A DNA stretch of 64,000 nt, taken from the NCBI GenBank assembly GCA_947034895.1, contig OX344763.1, positions 58,981,093 to 59,045,092 on the forward strand, given 5' to 3'. The DNA is from Rhytidiadelphus loreus (taxonomy: Eukaryota; Streptophyta; Bryopsida; Hypnales; Hylocomiaceae). The first letter of the stretch is position 1; each line of letters begins with the position of its first letter. The notes under the pieces are model-generated. The model did not search any database and was not told where the DNA came from. It saw only the letters and a program-made list of their open reading frames with translations. The translations under genes and the position numbers were made by a program. Positions 25,101 to 40,300 of this stretch are shown piece after piece.

Positions 25101-28100
25101 CGTGCACGAACCTTGCCCTGTATTTTAAAGTCGACAAAATTGTAATCTCATGGAATTCATGTACAGAAATCTGGAAAAGAGGTTGTGCAAGTTGCAGGTG
25201 CTCCTAAACTCATGAATTAATCAACAAAATATATAATTGGGAGTCACGATGAATGACTTTCTAGTACGAGGAAATGAAATATTCGTGCACGAACCTTGCC
25301 CTGTATTTTAAAGTCGATAAAATTGTAATCTCATGGAATTCATGTACAGAAATCTGGGAAAGAGGTTGTGCAAGTTGTAAGTGCTCCTAAACTCATGAAT
25401 TAATCAAAAAAATATATAATTGGGAGTCACGATGAATGACTTTCTAGTACGTGGAAATGAAATATTCGTGCACGAACCTGGCCCTCTATTTTAAAGTCCA
25501 CAAAATTGTAATCTCATGAAATTCATTGAAAGAAATCTGGGAAAGAAGTTGTGCAAGTTGCAAGTGCTCCTAAACTCATGAATTAATCAAAAAAATTTAT
25601 AATTGGGAGTCACGATGAATGACTTTCTAGTACGTGGAAATGAAATATTCGTGCAAGAACCTTGCCCTGTATTTTAAAGTCGACAAAATTGTAATCTCAT
25701 GGAATTCATGTACTGAAATCTGGAAAAGAGGTTGTACAAGTTGCAAGTGCTCCTAAATTCATGAATTAATCAAAAAAATATATAATTGGGAGTCACGATG
25801 AATGACTTTCTAGTACGTGGAAATGAAATATTCGTGCACGAACCTTGCCCTGTATTTTAAAGTCGACAAAATTGTAATCTCATGGAATTCATGTACAGAA
25901 ATCTGGAAAAGAGGTTGTGCAAGTTGCAGGTGCTCCTAAACTCATGAATTAATCAACAAAATATATAATTGGGAGTCACGATGAATGACTTTCTAGTACG
26001 AGGAAATGAAATATTCGTGCACGAACCTTGCCCTGTATTTTAAAGTCGACAAAATTGTAATCTCATGAAATTCATTGAAAGAAATCTGGGAAAGAGGTTG
26101 TGCAAGTTGCAAGTGCTCCTAAACTCATGAATTAATCAAAAAAATATATAATTGGTGGTCACGATGAATGACTTTCTAGTATGTGGAAATGAAATATTCG
26201 TGCACGAACCTGGCCCTCTATTTTAAAGTCCACAAAATTGTAATCTCATGAAATTCATTGAAAGAAATCTGGGAAAGAAGTTGTGCAAGTTGCAAGTGCT
26301 CCTAAACTCATGAATTAATCAACAAAATATATAATTGGGAGTCACGATGAATGACTTTCTAGTACGTGGAAATGAAATATTCGTGCAAGAACCTTGCCCT
26401 GTATTTTAAAGTCGACAAAATTGTAATCTCATGGAATTCATGTACAGAAATCTGGAAAAGAGGTTGTACAAGTTGCAAGTGCTCCTAAAGTCATGAATTA
26501 ATCAAAAAAATATATAATTGGGAGTCACGATGAATGACTTTCTAGTACGTGGAAATGAAATATTCGTGCACGAACCTTGCCCTGTATTTTAAAGTCGACA
26601 AAATTGTAATCTCATGGAATTCATGTACAGAAATCTGGAAAAGAGGTTGTGCAAGTTGCAGGTGCTCCTTAACTCATGAATTAATCAACAAAATATATAA
26701 TTGGGAGTCACGATGAATGACTTTCTAGTACGAGGAAATGAAATATTCGTGCACGAACCTTGCCCTGTATTTTAAAGTCGATAAAATTGTAATCTCATGG
26801 AATTCATGTACAGAAATCTGGGAAAGAGGTTGTGCAAGTTGTAAGTGCTCCTAAACTCATGAATTAATCAACAAAATATATAATTGGGAGTCACGATGAA
26901 TGACTTTCTAGTACGTGGAAATGAAATATTCGTGCACAAACCTTGCCCTGTATTTTAAAGTCGACAAAATTGTAATCTCATGGAATTCATGTACAGAAAT
27001 CTGGAAAAGAGGTTGTGCAAGTTGCAGGTGCTCCTAAACTCGTGAATTAATCAACAAAATATATAATTGGGAGTCACGATGAATGACTTTCTAGTACGTG
27101 GAAATGAAATATTCGTGCACGAACCTTGCCCTGTATTTTAAAGTCGACAAAATTGTAATCTCATGAAATTCATTGACAGAAATCTGGGAAAGAGGTTGTG
27201 CAAGTTGCAAGTGCTCCTAAACTCATGAATTAATCAAAAAAATATATAATTGGTGGTCACGATGAATGACTTTCTAGTACGTGGAAATGAAATATTCATG
27301 CACGAACCTTGCCCTCTATTTTAAAGTCCACAAAATTGTAATCTCATGAAATTCATTGAAAGAAATCTGGGAAAGAAGTTGTGCAAGTTGCAAGTGCTCC
27401 TACACTCATGAATTAATCAACAAAATATATAATTGGGAGTCACGATGAATGACTTTCTAGTACGTGGAAATGAAATATTCGTGCAAGAACCTTGCCCTGT
27501 ATTTTAAAGTCGACAAAATTGTAATCTCATGGAATTCATGTACAGAAATCTGGAAAAGAGGTTGTACAAGTTGCAAGTGCTCCTAAATTCATGAATTAAT
27601 CAAAAAAATATATAATTGGGAGTCACGATGAATGACTTTCTAGTACGTGGAAATGAAATATTCGTGCACGAACCTTGCCCTGTATTTTAAAGTCGACAAA
27701 ATTGTAATCTCATGGAATTCATGTACAGAAATCTGGAAAAGAGGTTGTGCAAGTTGCAGGTGCTCCTAAACTCATGAATTAATCAACAAAATATATAATT
27801 GGGAGTCACGATGAATGACTTTCTAGTACGAGGAAATGAAATATTCGTGCACGAACCTTGCCCTGTATTTTAAAGTCGATAAAATTGTAATCTCATGGAA
27901 TTCATGTACAGAAATCTGGGAAAGAGGTTGTGCAAGTTGTAAGTGCTCCTAAACTCATGAATTAATCAAAAAAATATATAATTGGGAGTCACGATGAATG
28001 ACTTTCTAGTACGTGGAAATGAAATATTCGTGCACGAACCTGGCCCTCTATTTTAAAGTCCACAAAATTGTAATCTCATGAAATTCATTGAAAGAAATCT

Positions 28101-28905
28101 GGGAAAGAAGTTGTGCAAGTTGCAAGTGCTCCTAAACTCATGAATTAATCAACAAAATATATAATTGGGAGTCACGATGAATGACTTTCTAGTACGTGGA
28201 AATGAAATATTCGTGCAAGAACCTTGCCCTGTATTTTAAAGTCGACAAAATTGTAATCTCATGGAATTCATGTACAGAAATCTGGAAAAGAGGTTGTACA
28301 AGTTGCAAGTGCTCCTAAATTCATGAATTAATCAAAAAAATATATAATTGGGAGTCACGATGAATGACTTTCTAGTACGTGGAAATGAAATATTCGTGCA
28401 CGAACCTTGCCCTGTATTTTAAAGTCGACAAAATTGTAATCTCATGGAATTCATGTACAGAAATCTGGAAAAGAGGTTGTGCAAGTTGCAGGTGCTCCTA
28501 AACTCATGAATTAATCAACAAAATATATAATTGGGAGTCACGATGAATGACTTTCTAGTACGAGGAAATGAAATATTCGTGCACGAACCTGGCCCTGTAT
28601 TTTAAAGTCGATAAAATTGTAATCTCATGGAATTCATGTACAGAAATCTGGGAAAGAGGTTGTGCAAGTTGCAAATGCTCCTAAACTCATGAATTAATCA
28701 AAAAAATATATAATTGGGAGTCACGATGAATGACTTTCTAGTACGTGGAAATGAAATATTCGTGCACGAACCTGGCCCTCTATTTTAAAGTCCACAAAAT
28801 TGTAATCTCATGAAATTCATTGAAAGAAATCTGGGAAAGAGGTTGTGCAAGTTGCAAGTGCTCCTAAACTCATGAATTATTCAAAAAAATATATAATTGG
28901 TGGTC
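22135..28905 (+). repeat. Variable-length HOR family built on an a-b-c(-d) cassette
   Basis: A three-monomer cassette recurs eight times, starting at 22,135, 23,233, 24,148, 24,697, 25,429, 26,161, 27,259 and 27,991. Monomer a has CCTGGCCCTCT, GTCCAC and GGGAAAGAAGTTG. Monomer b has GTGCAAGAACC and TAAATTCATG. Monomer c has CTGGAAAAG and usually GTTGCAGGTG. It is usually followed by d, marked by TACGAGGAAATG and GTCGATAAAATTG. Spacings are 6, 5, 3, 4, 4, 6 and 4 monomers. The six-monomer form (22,135-23,232 and 26,161-27,258) adds a CACAAACC monomer and a TTGACAG monomer. One cassette has thus been extended or trimmed by whole monomers. Confidence 0.9.
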
Positions 28906-29819
28906 ACGATGAATGACTTTCTAGTACGTGGAAATGAAATATTCGTGCACGAACCTTGCCCTGTATTTTAAAGTCGACAAAATTGTAATCTCATGGAATT
29001 CATGTACAGAAATCTGGAAAAGAGGTTGTACAAGTTGCAAGTGCTCCTAAATTCATGAATTAATCAACAAATATATAATTGGGAGTCACGATGAATGACT
29101 TTCTAGTACGAGGAAATGAAATATTCGTGCACGAACCTTGCCCTGTATTTTAAAGTCCACAAAATTGTAATCTCATGGAATTCATGTACAGAAATTTGGG
29201 AAAGAGGTTGTGCAAGTTGCAAGTGCTCCTAAACTCATGAATTAATCAACAAAATATATAATTGGTGGTCACGATGAATGACTTTCTAGTACGTGGAAAT
29301 GAAATATTCGTGCACGAATCTTGCCCTGTATTTTAAAGTCGACAAAATTGTAATCTCATGGAATTCATGTACAGAAATTTGGGAAAGAGGTTGTGCAAGT
29401 TGCAAGTGCTCCTAAACTCATGAATTAATCAACAAAATATATAATTGGGAGTCACGATGAATGACTTCCTAGTACTTGAAAATGAAATATTCCTGCACAA
29501 ACTTGGCCCTCTATTTTAAAGTCGACAAAATTGTAATCTCATGAAATTCATTGAAAGAAATCTGGGAAAGAGGTTGTGCAAGTTGTAAGTGCTCCTAAAC
29601 TCATGAATTAATCAAAAAAATATATAATTGGTGGTCACGATGAATGACTTTCTAGTACGTGGAAATGAAATATTCGTGCACGAACCTTGCCTTGTATTTT
29701 AAAGTCGATAAAATTGTAATCTCATGGAATTCATGTACAGAAATCTGGGAAAGAGGTTGTGCATGTTGCAAGTGCTCCTAAACTCATGAATTAATCAGAA
29801 AAATATATAATTGTTGGTC

Positions 29820-30368
29820 ACGATGAATGACTTTCTAGTACGTGGAAATGAAATATTCGTGCACGAACCTTGCCCTATATTTTAAAGTCCACAAAATTGT
29901 AATCTCATGGAATTCATGTACAGAAATTTGGGAAAGAGGTTGTGCAAGTTGCAAGTGCTCCTAAACTCATGAATTAATCAACAAAATATATAATTGGTGG
30001 TCACGATGAATGACTTTCTAGTACGTGGAAATGAAATATTCGTGCACGAACCTTGCCCTATATTTTAAAGTCCACAAAATTGTAATCTCATGGAATTCAT
30101 GTACAGAAATTTGGGAAAGAGGTTGTGCAAGTTGCAAGTGCTCCTAAACTCATGAATTAATCAAAAAAATATATAATTGTTGGTCACGATGAATGACTTT
30201 CTAGTACGTGGAAATGAAATATTCGTGCACGAACCTTGCCCTATATTTTAAAGTCCACAAAATTGTAATCTCATGGAATTCATGTACAGAAATTTGGGAA
30301 AGAGGTTGTGCAAGTTGCAAGTGCTCCTAAACTCATGAATTAATCAACAAAATATATAATTGGTGGTC
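29820..30368 (+). repeat. Three near-identical monomers with CCCTATATT
   Basis: Monomers at 29,820, 30,003 and 30,186 all carry CTTGCCCTATATTTTAAAG, a mark I did not see elsewhere in the window. Their ends alternate between ATCAACAAAA and ATCAAAAAAA, and the lead-ins alternate between TTGTTGGTC and TTGGTGGTC. This is the closest thing here to simple monomeric amplification without an HOR. Confidence 0.75.
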
Positions 30369-32930
30369 ACGATGAATGACTTTCTAGTACGTGGAAATGA
30401 AATATTCGTGCACGAATCTCGCCCTGTATTTTAAAGTCGACAAAATTGTAATCTCATGGAATTCATGTACAGAAATCTGGGAAAGAGGTTGTGCAAGTTG
30501 CAAGTGCTCCTAAACTCATGAATTAATCAAAAAAATATATAATTGGGAGTCACGATGAATGACTTTCTAGTACGTGGAAATGAAATATTCGTGCACGAAC
30601 CTTGCCCTGTATTTTAAAGTCGACAAAATTGTAATCTCATGGAATTCATGTACAGAAATTTGGGAAAGAAGTTGTGCAAGTTGCAAGTGCTCCTAAATTC
30701 ATGAATTAATCAAAAAAATATATAATTGGTGGTCACGATGAATGACTTTCTAGTACGTGGAAATGAAATATTCGTGCACGAACCTTGCCCTGTATTTTTA
30801 AGTCGACAAAATTGTAATCTCATGGAATTCATGTACAGAAATCTGGGAAAGAGGTTGTGCAAGTTGCAAGTGCTCCTAAACTCATGAATTAATCAAAAAA
30901 ATATATAATTGGGAGTCACGATGAATGACTTTCTAGTACGTGGAAATGAAATATTCGTGCACGAACCTGGCCCTCTATTTTAAAGTCCACAAAATTGTAA
31001 TCTCATGAAATTCATTGAAAGAAATCTGGGAAAGAGGTTGTGCAAGTTGCAAGTGCTCCTAAACTCATGAATTATTCAAAAAAATATATAATTGGTGGTC
31101 ACGATGAATGACTTTCTAGTACGTGGAAATGAAATATTCGTGCACGAACCTTGCCCTGTATTTTAAAGTCGACAAAATTGTAATCTCATGGAATTCATGT
31201 ACAGAAATCTGGAAAAGAGGTTGTACAAGTTGCAAGTGCTCCTAAATTCATGAATTAATCAAAAAAATATATAATTGGGAGTCACGATGAATGACTTTCT
31301 AGTACGTGGAAATGAAATATTCGTGCACGAACCTTGCCCTGTATTTTAAAGTCGACAAAATTGTAATCTCATGGAATTCATGTACAGAAATCTGGAAAAG
31401 AGGTTGTGCAAGTTGCAGGTGCTCCTAAACTCATGAATTAATCAACAAAATATATAATTGGGAGTCACGATGAATGACTTTCTAGTACGAGGAAATGAAA
31501 TATTCGTGCACGAACCTTGCCCTGTATTTTAAAGTCGATAAAATTGTAATCTCATGGAATTCATGTACAGAAATCTGGGAAAGAGGTTGTGCAAGTTGCA
31601 AATGCTCCTAAACTCATGAATTAATCAAAAAAATATATAATTGGGAGTCACGATGAATGACTTTCTAGTACGTGGAAATGAAATATTCGTGCACGAACCT
31701 GGCCCTCTATCTGAAAGTCGACAAAATTGTAATCTCATGGAATTCATGTACAGAAATCTGGAAAAGAGGTTGTGCAAGTTGCAAGTGCTCCTAAACTCAT
31801 GAATTAATCAACAAAATATATAATTGGGAGTCACGATGAATGACTTTCTAGTACGTGGAAATGAAATATTCGTGCACGAACCTTGCCCTCTATTTTAAAG
31901 TCGATAAAATTGTAATCTCATGGAATTCATGTACAGAAATCTGGGAAAGAGGTTGTGCAAGTTGCAAGTGCTCCTAAACTCATGAATTAATCAACAAAAT
32001 ATATAATTGGTGGTCACGATGAATGACTTTCTAGTACGTGGAAATGAAATATTCGTGCACGAATCTTGCCCTGTATTTTAAAGTCGACAAAATTGTAATC
32101 TCATGGAATTCATGTACAGAAATCTGGGAAAGAGGTTGTGCAAGTTGCAAGTGCTCCTAAACTCATGAATTAATCAAAAAAATTTATAATTGGGAGTCAC
32201 GATGAATGACTTTCTAGTACGTGGAAATGAAATATTCGTGCACGAACCTGGCCCTGTATTTTAAAGTCGACAAAATTGTAATCTCATGGAATTCATGTAC
32301 AGAAATTTGGGAAAGAAGCTGTGCAAGTTGCAAGTGCTCCTAAATTCATGAATTAATCAAAAAAATATATAATTGGTGGTCACGATGAATGACTTTCTAG
32401 TACGTGGAAATGAAATATTCGTGCACGAACCTTGCCCTGTATTTTAAAGTCGACAAAATTGTAATCTCATGGAATTCATGTACAGAAATCTGGGAAAGAG
32501 GTTGTGCAGGTTGCAAGTGCTCCTAAACTCATGAATTAATCAACAAAATATATAATTGGGAGTCACGATGAATGACTTTCTAGTACGTGGAAATGAAATA
32601 TTCGTGCACGAACCTGGCCCTCTATTTTAAAGTCCACAAAATTGTAATCTCATGAAATTCATTGAAAGAAATCTGGGAAAGAGGTTGTGCAAGTTGCAAG
32701 TGCTCCTAAACTCATGAATTATTCAAAAAAATATATAATTGGTGGTCACGATGAATGACTTTCTAGTACGTGAAAATGCAATATTCGTGCACGAACCTAG
32801 CCCTCTATTTTAAAGTCGAAAATAGTGTAATCTCATGGAATTCATGTACAGAAATCTGGAAAAGAGGTTGTACAAGTTGCAAGTGCTCCTAAACTCATGA
32901 ATTAATCAACAAAATATATAATTGGGAGTC

Positions 32931-35900
32931 ACGATGAATGACTTTCTAGTACGTGGAAATGAAATATTCGTGCAAGAACCTTGCCCTGTATTTTAAAGTC
33001 GACAAAATTGTAATCTCTTGGAATTCATGTACAGAAATCTGGGAAAGAGGTTGTGCAAGTTGCAAGTGCTCCTAAATTCATGAATTATTCAAAAAAATAT
33101 ATAATTGGTGGTCACGATGAATGACTTTCTAGTACGTGAAAATGCAATATTCGTGCACGAACCTAGCCCTCTATTTTAAAGTCGAAAATATTGTAATCTC
33201 ATGGAATTCATGTACAGAAATCTGGGAAAGAGGTTGTGCAAGTTGCAAGTGCTCCTAAACTCATGAATTAATCAAAAAAATTTATAATTGGGAGTCACGA
33301 TGAATGACTTTCTAGTACGTGGAAATGAAATATTCGTGCATGAACCTGGACCTCTATTTTAAAGTCGACAAAATTGTAATCTCATGGAATTCATGTACAG
33401 AAATCTGGGAAAGAGGTTGTGCAAGTTGCAAGTGCTCCTAAACTCATGAATTAATCAAAAAAATATATAATTGGGAGTCACGATGAATGACTTTCTAGTA
33501 CGTGGAAATGAAATATTCGTCCACAAACCTGGCCCTCTATTTTAAAGTCGACAAAATTGTAATCTCATGGAATTCATGTACAGAAATCTGGGAAAGAGGT
33601 TGTGCAAGTTGCAAGTGCTCCTAAACTCATGAATTATTTAAAAAAATATATAATTGGGAGTCACGATGAATGACTTTCTAGTACGTGGAAATGAAATATT
33701 CGTGCACGAACTTGCCCTCTATTTTAAAGTCCACAAAATTGTAATCTCATGAAATTCATTGAAAGAAATCTGGGAAAGAGGTTGTGCAAGTTGCAAGTGC
33801 TCCTAAACTCATGAATTAATCAACAAAATATATAATTGGGAGTCACGATGAATGACTTCCTAGTACTTGAAAATGAAATATTCCTGCACAAACTTGGCCC
33901 TCTATTTTAAAGTCGACAAAATTGTAATCTCATGAAATTCATTGAAAGAAATCTGGGAAAGAGGTTGTGCAAGTTGTAAGTGCTCCTAAACTCATGAATT
34001 AATCAAAAAAATATATAATTGGTGGTCACGATGAATGACTTTCTAGTACGTGGAAATGAAATATTCGTGCACGAACCTTGCCCTGTATTTTAAAGTCGAT
34101 AAAATTGTAATCTCATGGAATTCATGTACAGAAATCTGGGAAAGAGGTTGTGCATGTTGCAAGTGCTCCTAAACTCATGAATTAATCAGAAAAATATATA
34201 ATTGGGAGTCACGATGAATGACTTTCTAGTACGTGGAAATGAAATATTCGTGCACGAACCTTGCCCTGTATTTTAAAGTCCACAAAATTGTAATCTCATG
34301 AAATTCATTGAAATAAATCTGGGAAAGAGGTTGTGCAAGTTGCAAGTACTCCTAAACTCATGAATTAATCAAAAAAATATATAATTGGGAGTCACGATGA
34401 ATGACTTTCTAGTACGTGGAAATGAAATATTCGTGCACGAACCTGGCCCTCTATTTTAAAGTCCACAAAACTGTAATCTCATGAAATTCATGTACAGAAA
34501 TCTGGGAAAGAGGTTGTACAAGTTGCAAGTGCACCTAAACTCATGAATTAATCAAAAAAATATATAATTGGTGGTCACGATGAATGACTTTCTAGTACGT
34601 GGAAATGAAATATTCGTGCAGGAACCTTGCCCTGTATTTTAAAGTCGACAAAATTGTAATCTCTTGGAATTCATGTACAGAAATCTGGGAAAGAGGTTGT
34701 GCAAGTTGCAAGTGCTCCTAAACTCATGAATTATTCAAAAAAATATATAATTGGTGGTCACGATGAATGACTTTCTAGTACGTGAAAATGCAATATTCGT
34801 GCACGAACCTAGCCCTCTATTTTAAAGTCGAAAATATTGTAATCTCATGGAATTCATGTACAGAAATCTGGGAAAGAGGTTGTGCAAGTTGCAAGTGCTC
34901 CTAAACTCATGAATTAATCAAAAAAATTTATAATTGGGAGTCACGATGAATGACTTTCTAGTACGTGGAAATGAAATATTCGTGCATGAACCTGGACCTC
35001 TATTTTAAAGTCGACAAAATTGTAATCTCATGGAATTCATGTACAGAAATCTGGGAAAGAGGTTGTGCAAGTTGCAAGTGCTCCTAAACTCATGAATTAA
35101 TCAAAAAAATATATAATTGGGAGTCACGATGAATGACTTTCTAGTACGTGGAAATGAAATATTCGTCCACAAACCTGGCCCTCTATTTTAAAGTCGACAA
35201 AATTGTAATCTCATGGAATTCATGTACAGAAATCTGGGAAAGAGGTTGTGCAAGTTGCAAGTGCTCCTAAACTCATGAATTATTTAAAAAAATATATAAT
35301 TGGGAGTCACGATGAATGACTTTCTAGTACGTGGAAATGAAATATTCGTGCACGAACTTGCCCTCTATTTTAAAGTCCACAAAATTGTAATCTCATGAAA
35401 TTCATTGAAAGAAATCTGGGAAAGAGGTTGTGCAAGTTGCAAGTGCTCCTAAACTCATGAATTAATCAACAAAATATATAATTGGGAGTCACGATGAATG
35501 ACTTCCTAGTACTTGAAAATGAAATATTCCTGCACAAACTTGGCCCTCTATTTTAAAGTCGACAAAATTGTAATCTCATGAAATTCATTGAAAGAAATCT
35601 GGGAAAGAGGTTGTGCAAGTTGTAAGTGCTCCTAAACTCATGAATTAATCAAAAAAATATATAATTGGTGGTCACGATGAATGACTTTCTAGTACGTGGA
35701 AATGAAATATTCGTGCACGAACCTTGCCCTGTATTTTAAAGTCGATAAAATTGTAATCTCATGGAATTCATGTACAGAAATCTGGGAAAGAGGTTGTGCA
35801 TGTTGCAAGTGCTCCTAAACTCATGAATTAATCAGAAAAATATATAATTGGGAGTCACGATGAATGACTTTCTAGTACGTGGAAATGAAATATTCGTGCA

Positions 35901-36222
35901 CGAACCTTGCCCTGTATTTTAAAGTCCACAAAATTGTAATCTCATGAAATTCATTGAAATAAATCTGGGAAAGAGGTTGTGCAAGTTGCAAGTACTCCTA
36001 AACGCATGAATTAATCAAAAAAATATATAATTGGGAGTCACGATGAATGACTTTCTAGTACGTGGAAATGAAATATTCGTGCACGAACCTGGCCCTCTAT
36101 TTTAAAGTCCACAAAACTGTATTCTCATGAAATTCATGTACAGAAATCTGGGAAAGAGGTTGTGCAAGTTGCAAGTGCTCCTAAACTCATGAATTAATCA
36201 AGAAAATATATAATTGGGAGTC
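32931..36222 (+). repeat. Nonamer higher-order repeat, 1646 bp x2
   Basis: Units 32,931-34,576 and 34,577-36,222 match monomer for monomer. Each contains the same 182-bp monomer (33,663 and 35,309), in which GAACCTTGCC has become GAACTTGCC, so the unit is 9 x 183 minus 1. Other shared marks are the CTCTTGG monomer, the CCTGGACC monomer, the CGTCCACAAACC monomer, the GACTTCCTAGTACTTG monomer and the TTGAAATAAATC monomer. The visible differences are few, for example GTGCAAGAACC versus GTGCAGGAACC in the first monomer. Confidence 0.94.
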
Positions 36223-37319
36223 ACGATGAATGACTTTCTAGTACGTGGAAATGAAATATTCGTGCACGAACCTTGCCCTGTATTTTAAAGTCCACAAAAT
36301 TGTAATCTCATGAAATTCATGTACAGAAATCTGGGAAAGAGGTTGTGCAAGTTGCAAATGCTCCTAAACTCATGAATTAATCAAGAAAATATATAATTGG
36401 GAGTCACGATGAATGACTTTCTAGTACGTGGAAATGAAATATTCGTGCACGAACCTGGCCCTCTATTTTAAAGTCCACAAAATTGTAATCTCATGAAATT
36501 CATGTACAGAAATCTGGGAAAGAGGTTGTGCAAGTTGCAAATGCTCCTAAACTCATGAATTAATCAAAAAAATATATAATTGGGAGTCACGATGAATGAC
36601 TTTCTAATACGTGGAAATGAAATATTCGTGCACGAACCTGGCCCTCTATTTTAAAGTGCACAAAATATAATCTCATGGAATTCATGTACAGAAATCTGGG
36701 AAAGAGGTTGTGCACGTTGCAAGTGCTCCTAAACTCATGAATTAATCAAAAAAATATATAATTGGGAGTCACGATGAATGACTTTCTAGTACGTGGAAAT
36801 GAAATATTCGTGCACGAACCTGGCCCTCTATTTTAAAGTCGACAAAATTGTAATCTCATGGAATTCATGTACAGATATCTGGAAAAGAGGTTGTGCAAGT
36901 TGCAAGTGCTCCTAAATTCATGAATTAATCAAAAAAATATATAATTGGGAGTCACGATGAATGACTTTCTAGTACCTGGAAATGAAATATTCGTGCACGA
37001 ACCTTGCCCTCTATTTTAAAGTCGACAAAATCGTAATCTCATGGAATTCATGTACAGAAATCTGGGAAAGAGGTTGTGCACGTTGCAAGTGCTCCTAAAT
37101 TCATGAATTAATCAAAAAAATATATAATTGGTGGTCACGATGAATGACTTTCTAGTACGTGGAAATGAAATATTCGTGCACGAACCTTGCCCTCTATTTT
37201 AAAGTCCAAAATACTGTAATCTCATGGAATTCATGTACAGAAATCGGGGAAAGAGGTTGTGCAAGTTGCAAGTGCTCCTAAACTCATGAATTATTCAAAA
37301 AAATATATAATTGGTGGTC

Positions 37320-40300
37320 ACGATGAATGACTTTCTAGTACGTGGAAATGAAATATTCGTGCACGAACCTTGCCCTCTATTTTAAAGTCCAAAATACTGT
37401 AATCTCATGGAATTCATGTACAGAAATCTGGGAAAGGGCTTGTACAAGTTGCAAGTGCTCCTAAACTCATGAATTAATCAAAAAAATATATAATTGGTGG
37501 TCACGATGAATGACTTTCTAGTACGTGGAAATGAAATATTCGTGCACGAACCTTGCCCTCTATTTTAAAGTCGATAAAATTGTAATCTCATGGAATTCAT
37601 GTACAGAAATCTGGGAAAGGGCTTGTACAAGTTGCAAGTGCTCCTAAACTCATGAATTAATCAAAAAAATATATAATTGGGAGTCACGATGAATGACTTT
37701 CTAATACGTGGAAATGAAATATTCGTGCACGAACCTGGCCCTCTATTTTAAAGTGGACAAAAATGTAATCTCATGGAATTCATGTACAGAAATCTGGGAA
37801 AGAGGTTGTGCACGTTGCAAGTGCTCCTAAATTCATGAATTAATCAAAAAAATATATAATTGGGAGTCACGATGAATGACTTTCTAGTACGTGGAAATGA
37901 AATATTCGTGCACGAACCTTGCCCTGTATTTTAAAGTCGACAAAATTGTAATCTCATGGAATTCATGTACAGAAATCTGGGAAAGAGGTTGTGCACGTTG
38001 CAAGTGCTCCTAAATTCATGAATTAATTAAAAAAATATATAATTGGTGGTCACGATGAATGACTTTCTAGTACGTGGAAATGAAATATTCGTGCACGAAC
38101 CTAGCCCTCTATTTTAAAGTCCAAAATACTGTAATCTCATGGAATTCATGTACAGAAATCGGGGAAAGAGGTTGTGCAAGTTGCAAGTGCTCCTAAACTC
38201 ATGAATTAATCAAAAAAATATATAATTGGTGGTCACGATGAATGACTTTCTAGTACGTGGAAATGAAATATTCGTGCACGAACCTTGCCCTCTATTTTAA
38301 AGTCGATAAAATTGTAATCTCATGGAATTCATGTACAGAAATCTGGGAAAGGGCTTGTACAAGTTGCAAGTGCTCCTAAACTCATGAATTAATCAAAAAA
38401 ATATATAATTGGTGGTCACGATGAATGACTTTCTAGTACGTGGAAATGAAATATTCGTGCACGAACCTGGCCCTGTATTTTAAAGTCGACAAAATTGTAA
38501 TCTCATGGAATTCATGTACAGAAATCTGGAAAAGAGGTTGTACAAGTTGCAAGTGCTCCTAAACTCATGAATTAATCAAAAAAATATATAATTGGTGGTC
38601 ACGATGAATGACTTTCTAGTACGTGGAAATGAAATATTCCTGCACGAACCTTGCCCTGTATTTTACAGTCGACAAAATTGTAATCTCATGGAATTCATGT
38701 ACAGAAATCTGGAAAAGAGGTTGTACAAGTTGCAAGTGCTCCTAAACTCATGAATTAATCAAGAAAATATATAATTGGTGGTGACGATGAATGACTTTCT
38801 AATACGTGGAAATGAAATATTCGTGCACGAAGCTGGCCCTGTATTTTAAAGTCGACAAAATTGTAATCTCATGGAATTCATGTACAGAAATCTGGAAAAG
38901 AGGTTGTACAAGTTGCAAGTGCTCCTAAACTCATGAATTAATCAAAAAAATATATAATTGGGAGTCACGATGAATGACTTTCTAGTACGTGGAAATGAAA
39001 TATTCGTGCACGAACCTGGCCCTCTATTTTAAAGTCCAAAATATTGTAATCTCATGGAATTCATGTACAGAAATCTGGGAAAGAGGTTGTGCAAGTTGCA
39101 AGTGCTCCTAAATTCATGAATTAATCAAAAAAATATATAATTGGTGGTCACGATGAATGACTTTCTAGTACGTGGAAATGAAATATTCGTGCACGAACCT
39201 TGCCCTGTATTTTACAGTCGACAAAATTGTAATCTCATGGAATTCATGTACAGAAATCTGGGAAAGAGGTTGTGCAAGTTGCAAGTGCTCCTAAACTCAT
39301 GAATTATTCAAAAAAATATATAATTGGTGGTCACGATGAATGACTTTCTAGTACGTGGAAATGAAATATTCGTGCACGAACCTAGCCCTCTATTTTAAAG
39401 TCCAAAATACTGTAATCTCATGGAATTCATGTACAGAAATCGGGGAAAGAGGTTGTACAAGTTGCAAGTGCTCCTAAATTCATGAATTAATCAAAAAAAT
39501 ATATAATTGGTGGTCACGATGAATGACTTTCTAGTACGTGGAAATGAAATATTCGTGCACGAACCTGGCCCTGTATTTTAAAGTCGATAAAATTGTAATC
39601 TCATGGAATTCATGTACAGAAATCTGAGAAAGAGGTTGTGCAAGTTGCAAGTGCTCCTAAATTCATGAATTAATCAAAAAAATATATAATTGGTGGTCAC
39701 GATGAATGACTTTCTAGTACGTGGAAATGCAATATTCGTGGACGAATCTAGCCCTCTATTTTAAAGTCCAAAATATTGTAATCTCATGGAATTCATGTAC
39801 AGAAATCTGGGAAAGAGGTTGTGCAAGTTGCAAGTGCTCCTAAATTCATGAATTAATCAAAAAAATATATAATTGGTGGTCACGATGAATGACTTTCTAG
39901 TACGTGGAAATGCAATATTCGTGCACGAACCTAGCCCTGTATTTTAAAGTCCAAAATATTGTAATCTCATGGAATTCATGTACAGAAATCTGGGAAAGGG
40001 CTTGTACAAGTTGCAAGTGCTCCTAAACTCATGAATTAATCAAGAAAATATATAATTGGTGGTCACGATGAATGACTTTCTAGTACGTGGAAATGAAATA
40101 TTCGTGCACGAACCTTGCCCTCTATTTTAAAGTCGATAAAATTGTAATCTCATGGAATTCATGTACAGAAATCTGGGAAAGGGCTTGTACAAGTTGCAAG
40201 TGCTCCTAAACTCATGAATTAATCAAAAAAATACATAATTGGGAGTCACGATGAATGACTTTCTAATACGTGGAAATGAAATATTCGTGCACGAACCTGG

